This document shows positions 4,432 through 5,774 of a stretch of DNA of 5,774 nucleotides, one piece after another (within the stretch, counting starts at the first letter, position 1; every line of letters begins with the position of its first letter). The notes beneath the pieces are model-generated. The model saw nothing but the letters and a program-made list of their open reading frames with translations, searched no databases and was not told where the DNA came from. This stretch comes from Pyrobaculum sp. (GTDB lineage: Archaea > Thermoproteota > Thermoprotei > Thermoproteales > Thermoproteaceae): assembly GCA_009903905.1 (NCBI GenBank), contig WYEI01000136.1, positions 1-5,774 on the forward strand, read 5' to 3'. A program made the position numbers and the translations under genes.

Positions 4432-5774
4432 ATGAAGGCTTACAGGATCTACGCTGTGGGGGTTGTTCAAGGTGTTGGTTTTAGGCCATATGTAAAGTTG
4501 CTTGCTGATAGGCTCGGCGTAAGGGGCTACGTGAGGAACCTAGGCGGCGGCGAGGTGGAGATATTTGTCGAGGGCGAAGGCGCCGACGCCTTCGTCGAGG
4601 CTTTGAGGAGGGAGAGGCCCAGGGCCATAGTGCTCGAGGAGCTTCTGGTGGAGGAGGCCCGGCCGATGGGGCACAGGGCCTTCGAGATCTTGAAGAGCGA
4701 GGAGCGGTCCTCCGCGCCCTCCAACATACCGCCCGACCTCGCCATATGCGACGACTGTCTGGCCGAGGTGCTGAGCGGCGACGAGAGGAGGAGGCTCTAC
4801 CCATTCAACAGCTGTAGCTTCTGCGGCCCCCGCTTCTCGGTGATGCGCAGACTGCCCTACGACAGGGAGAACACCAGCTGGTCTAAGTACCCCATGTGCG
4901 ACAAGTGCAGAGAGGAGTACTCCAACCCACGCATCGGCGGCGTCAGGAGGTTTTTCTACCAAGGCATATCCTGTAGACACGACGGGCCTAAGATAAGGCT
5001 GTTACGTATAGACGGCAGAGAGATCGCGGTTGAAGACCCGATAGTAGAGACGGCGCGGTTGATAGATACGGGTCATATAGTGGCGGTGAAGGGGGTGGGG
5101 GGCTACCACATCTTTGCAGATGCGCAGAGAGACGACGTAGTGGCTGAGCTCAGGCGCAGAAAGAGGAGGCCGAGCCAGCCCTTTGCGGTCATGGCCCTTG
5201 ACTTAGACGTGGCTAAGGCCCTAGTAGAGCTCGACGAAAAAGCCGCCGAGCTGTTGACCTCGCCCCAGAGGCCCATAGTGCTTCTGCCCAAGAGGGAGGA
5301 CAGCCCCGTCTCTCCCCTGGTCTCTCCAGGCCTAGACAAAGAGGGCGTCTTCCTCCCCTACACAGCTCTTCAATACCTCCTCTTGTCGCATACTAGGGGT
5401 AAATTCGCCATAGCCACAAGCGGCAACGTGCATGGAGAGCCCATGTGTACAGAGCTGAGCTGCGTCTTCTCGAGGCTGGGGAAGGTGGTGGACTACGTCC
5501 TTGACCACGACCTAGAGATAGTCCATAGAGTCGACGACAGCGTGGTCAGATTCACTAGGGGAGCCCCGGTCTTTCTCAGAAGGTCCAGGGGCTACGCCCC
5601 CGCCTGGATAAGAATCCCAAGGAGGCTGAAAAAGCCGGCCGTGGCTTTCGGCGCAGATCTACAGACGGCGGGGGGCGTGGCCTTTGAGGACAAGGCCGTC
5701 TTGACGCAATACATAGGCGACTTAGACAGCTTCGACGCCCTGCAAGACCTAGATAGAGAACTACGGTGGTTTAT
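4432..5774 (+). CDS. hypF: carbamoyltransferase HypF, [NiFe]-hydrogenase maturation (3' end beyond the window)
   Basis: HypF uses carbamoyl phosphate and ATP to make carbamoyl-AMP and transfers the carbamoyl group to the C-terminal cysteine of HypE. There it is dehydrated to the cyanide ligand of the [NiFe] centre. The frame is open and unbroken for 447 codons to the window edge; full HypF is about 750 residues. Domains in order: acylphosphatase-like with VVQGVGFRP (R18) and GYVRN (N36); zinc finger 1, C106-x2-C109-x18-C128-x2-C131; zinc finger 2, C156-x2-C159-x21-C181, which lacks the usual final Cys (SCRHDGP); the YrdC/Sua5-like domain from about 204, with VAVKGVGGYHIF, KRRPSQPFAVM, LPYTALQYLLL, ATSGNVHGEP (328-337), HRVDDSVVR (365-373) and RRSRGYAP; and the first part of the Kae1-like carbamoyltransferase domain from about 404, including YIGDL. 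The start is fixed by family alignment and the TATA-like box. The closest part of the ABC operon ends 236 bases upstream. Confidence 0.95.
   Translation, partial: MKAYRIYAVGVVQGVGFRPYVKLLADRLGVRGYVRNLGGGEVEIFVEGEGADAFVEALRRERPRAIVLEELLVEEARPMGHRAFEILKSEERSSAPSNIPPDLAICDDCLAEVLSGDERRRLYPFNSCSFCGPRFSVMRRLPYDRENTSWSKYPMCDKCREEYSNPRIGGVRRFFYQGISCRHDGPKIRLLRIDGREIAVEDPIVETARLIDTGHIVAVKGVGGYHIFADAQRDDVVAELRRRKRRPSQPFAVMALDLDVAKALVELDEKAAELLTSPQRPIVLLPKREDSPVSPLVSPGLDKEGVFLPYTALQYLLLSHTRGKFAIATSGNVHGEPMCTELSCVFSRLGKVVDYVLDHDLEIVHRVDDSVVRFTRGAPVFLRRSRGYAPAWIRIPRRLKKPAVAFGADLQTAGGVAFEDKAVLTQYIGDLDSFDALQDLDRELRWF

Noticed and set aside
4481..4980. Long open frames on the minus strand opposite hypF (4481-4804, 4527-4745, 4540-4980)
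   Set aside because: They lie opposite a clearly conserved hypF, have low-complexity Arg/Ser/Pro- or Gly/Ala-rich products, and arise from the high GC of the coding strand.

Overview
The window looks like the chromosome of a hyperthermophilic crenarchaeon of the Thermoproteales, most like Pyrobaculum. This is inferred from several things. AGG/AGA arginine and ATA isoleucine codons are frequent. TATA-like boxes sit about 25-30 bases in front of start codons, as expected for leaderless or nearly leaderless mRNAs. The binding protein has an archaeal-type membrane anchor followed by a Thr/Pro-rich stalk. Genes are packed with short overlaps. No database search was possible, so the genus is a guess.

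Layout. Positions 1-187 hold a broken copy of the start of hypF: about 19 codons of the acylphosphatase-like N-terminus, joined to an unrelated tail and a stop. Positions 188-437 are AT-rich, gene-free DNA with a palindrome cluster and the promoter of the next operon. Positions 438-4195 are a tight four-gene operon: substrate-binding protein, FecCD-type permease, ATPase, and a DUF4213/DUF364 putative heavy-metal-chelation protein. Positions 4196-4431 are a second intergenic region, with a good TATA box in front of a 22-codon reading frame and then the hypF promoter. From 4432 to the end runs the intact hypF, cut off by the window edge at codon 447 of an expected ~750.

How the genes fit together. 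The first three genes form a complete ABC importer of the iron-siderophore/haem/cobalamin/metal-chelate class. The fourth gene belongs to a family suspected of handling metals or metal chelates and is probably the cytoplasmic partner of the transporter. HypF makes the carbamoyl group that becomes the CN ligand of [NiFe]-hydrogenase, so a metal theme runs through the window, but nothing in the sequence shows the substrate to be nickel or iron.

Most notable: the operon is flanked by two copies of the same hypF 5' end (60-120 and 4427-4487, 50 of 61 bases identical, no gaps), the left one degenerate. This suggests the operon was placed in front of hypF by insertion or by a partial-duplication event. 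Also worth a look are a 16-base perfect palindrome upstream of the operon promoter, a Q-loop Gln-to-Tyr change in the ATPase, a non-canonical second zinc site in HypF, and blocks of strongly biased third-codon bases inside single genes.
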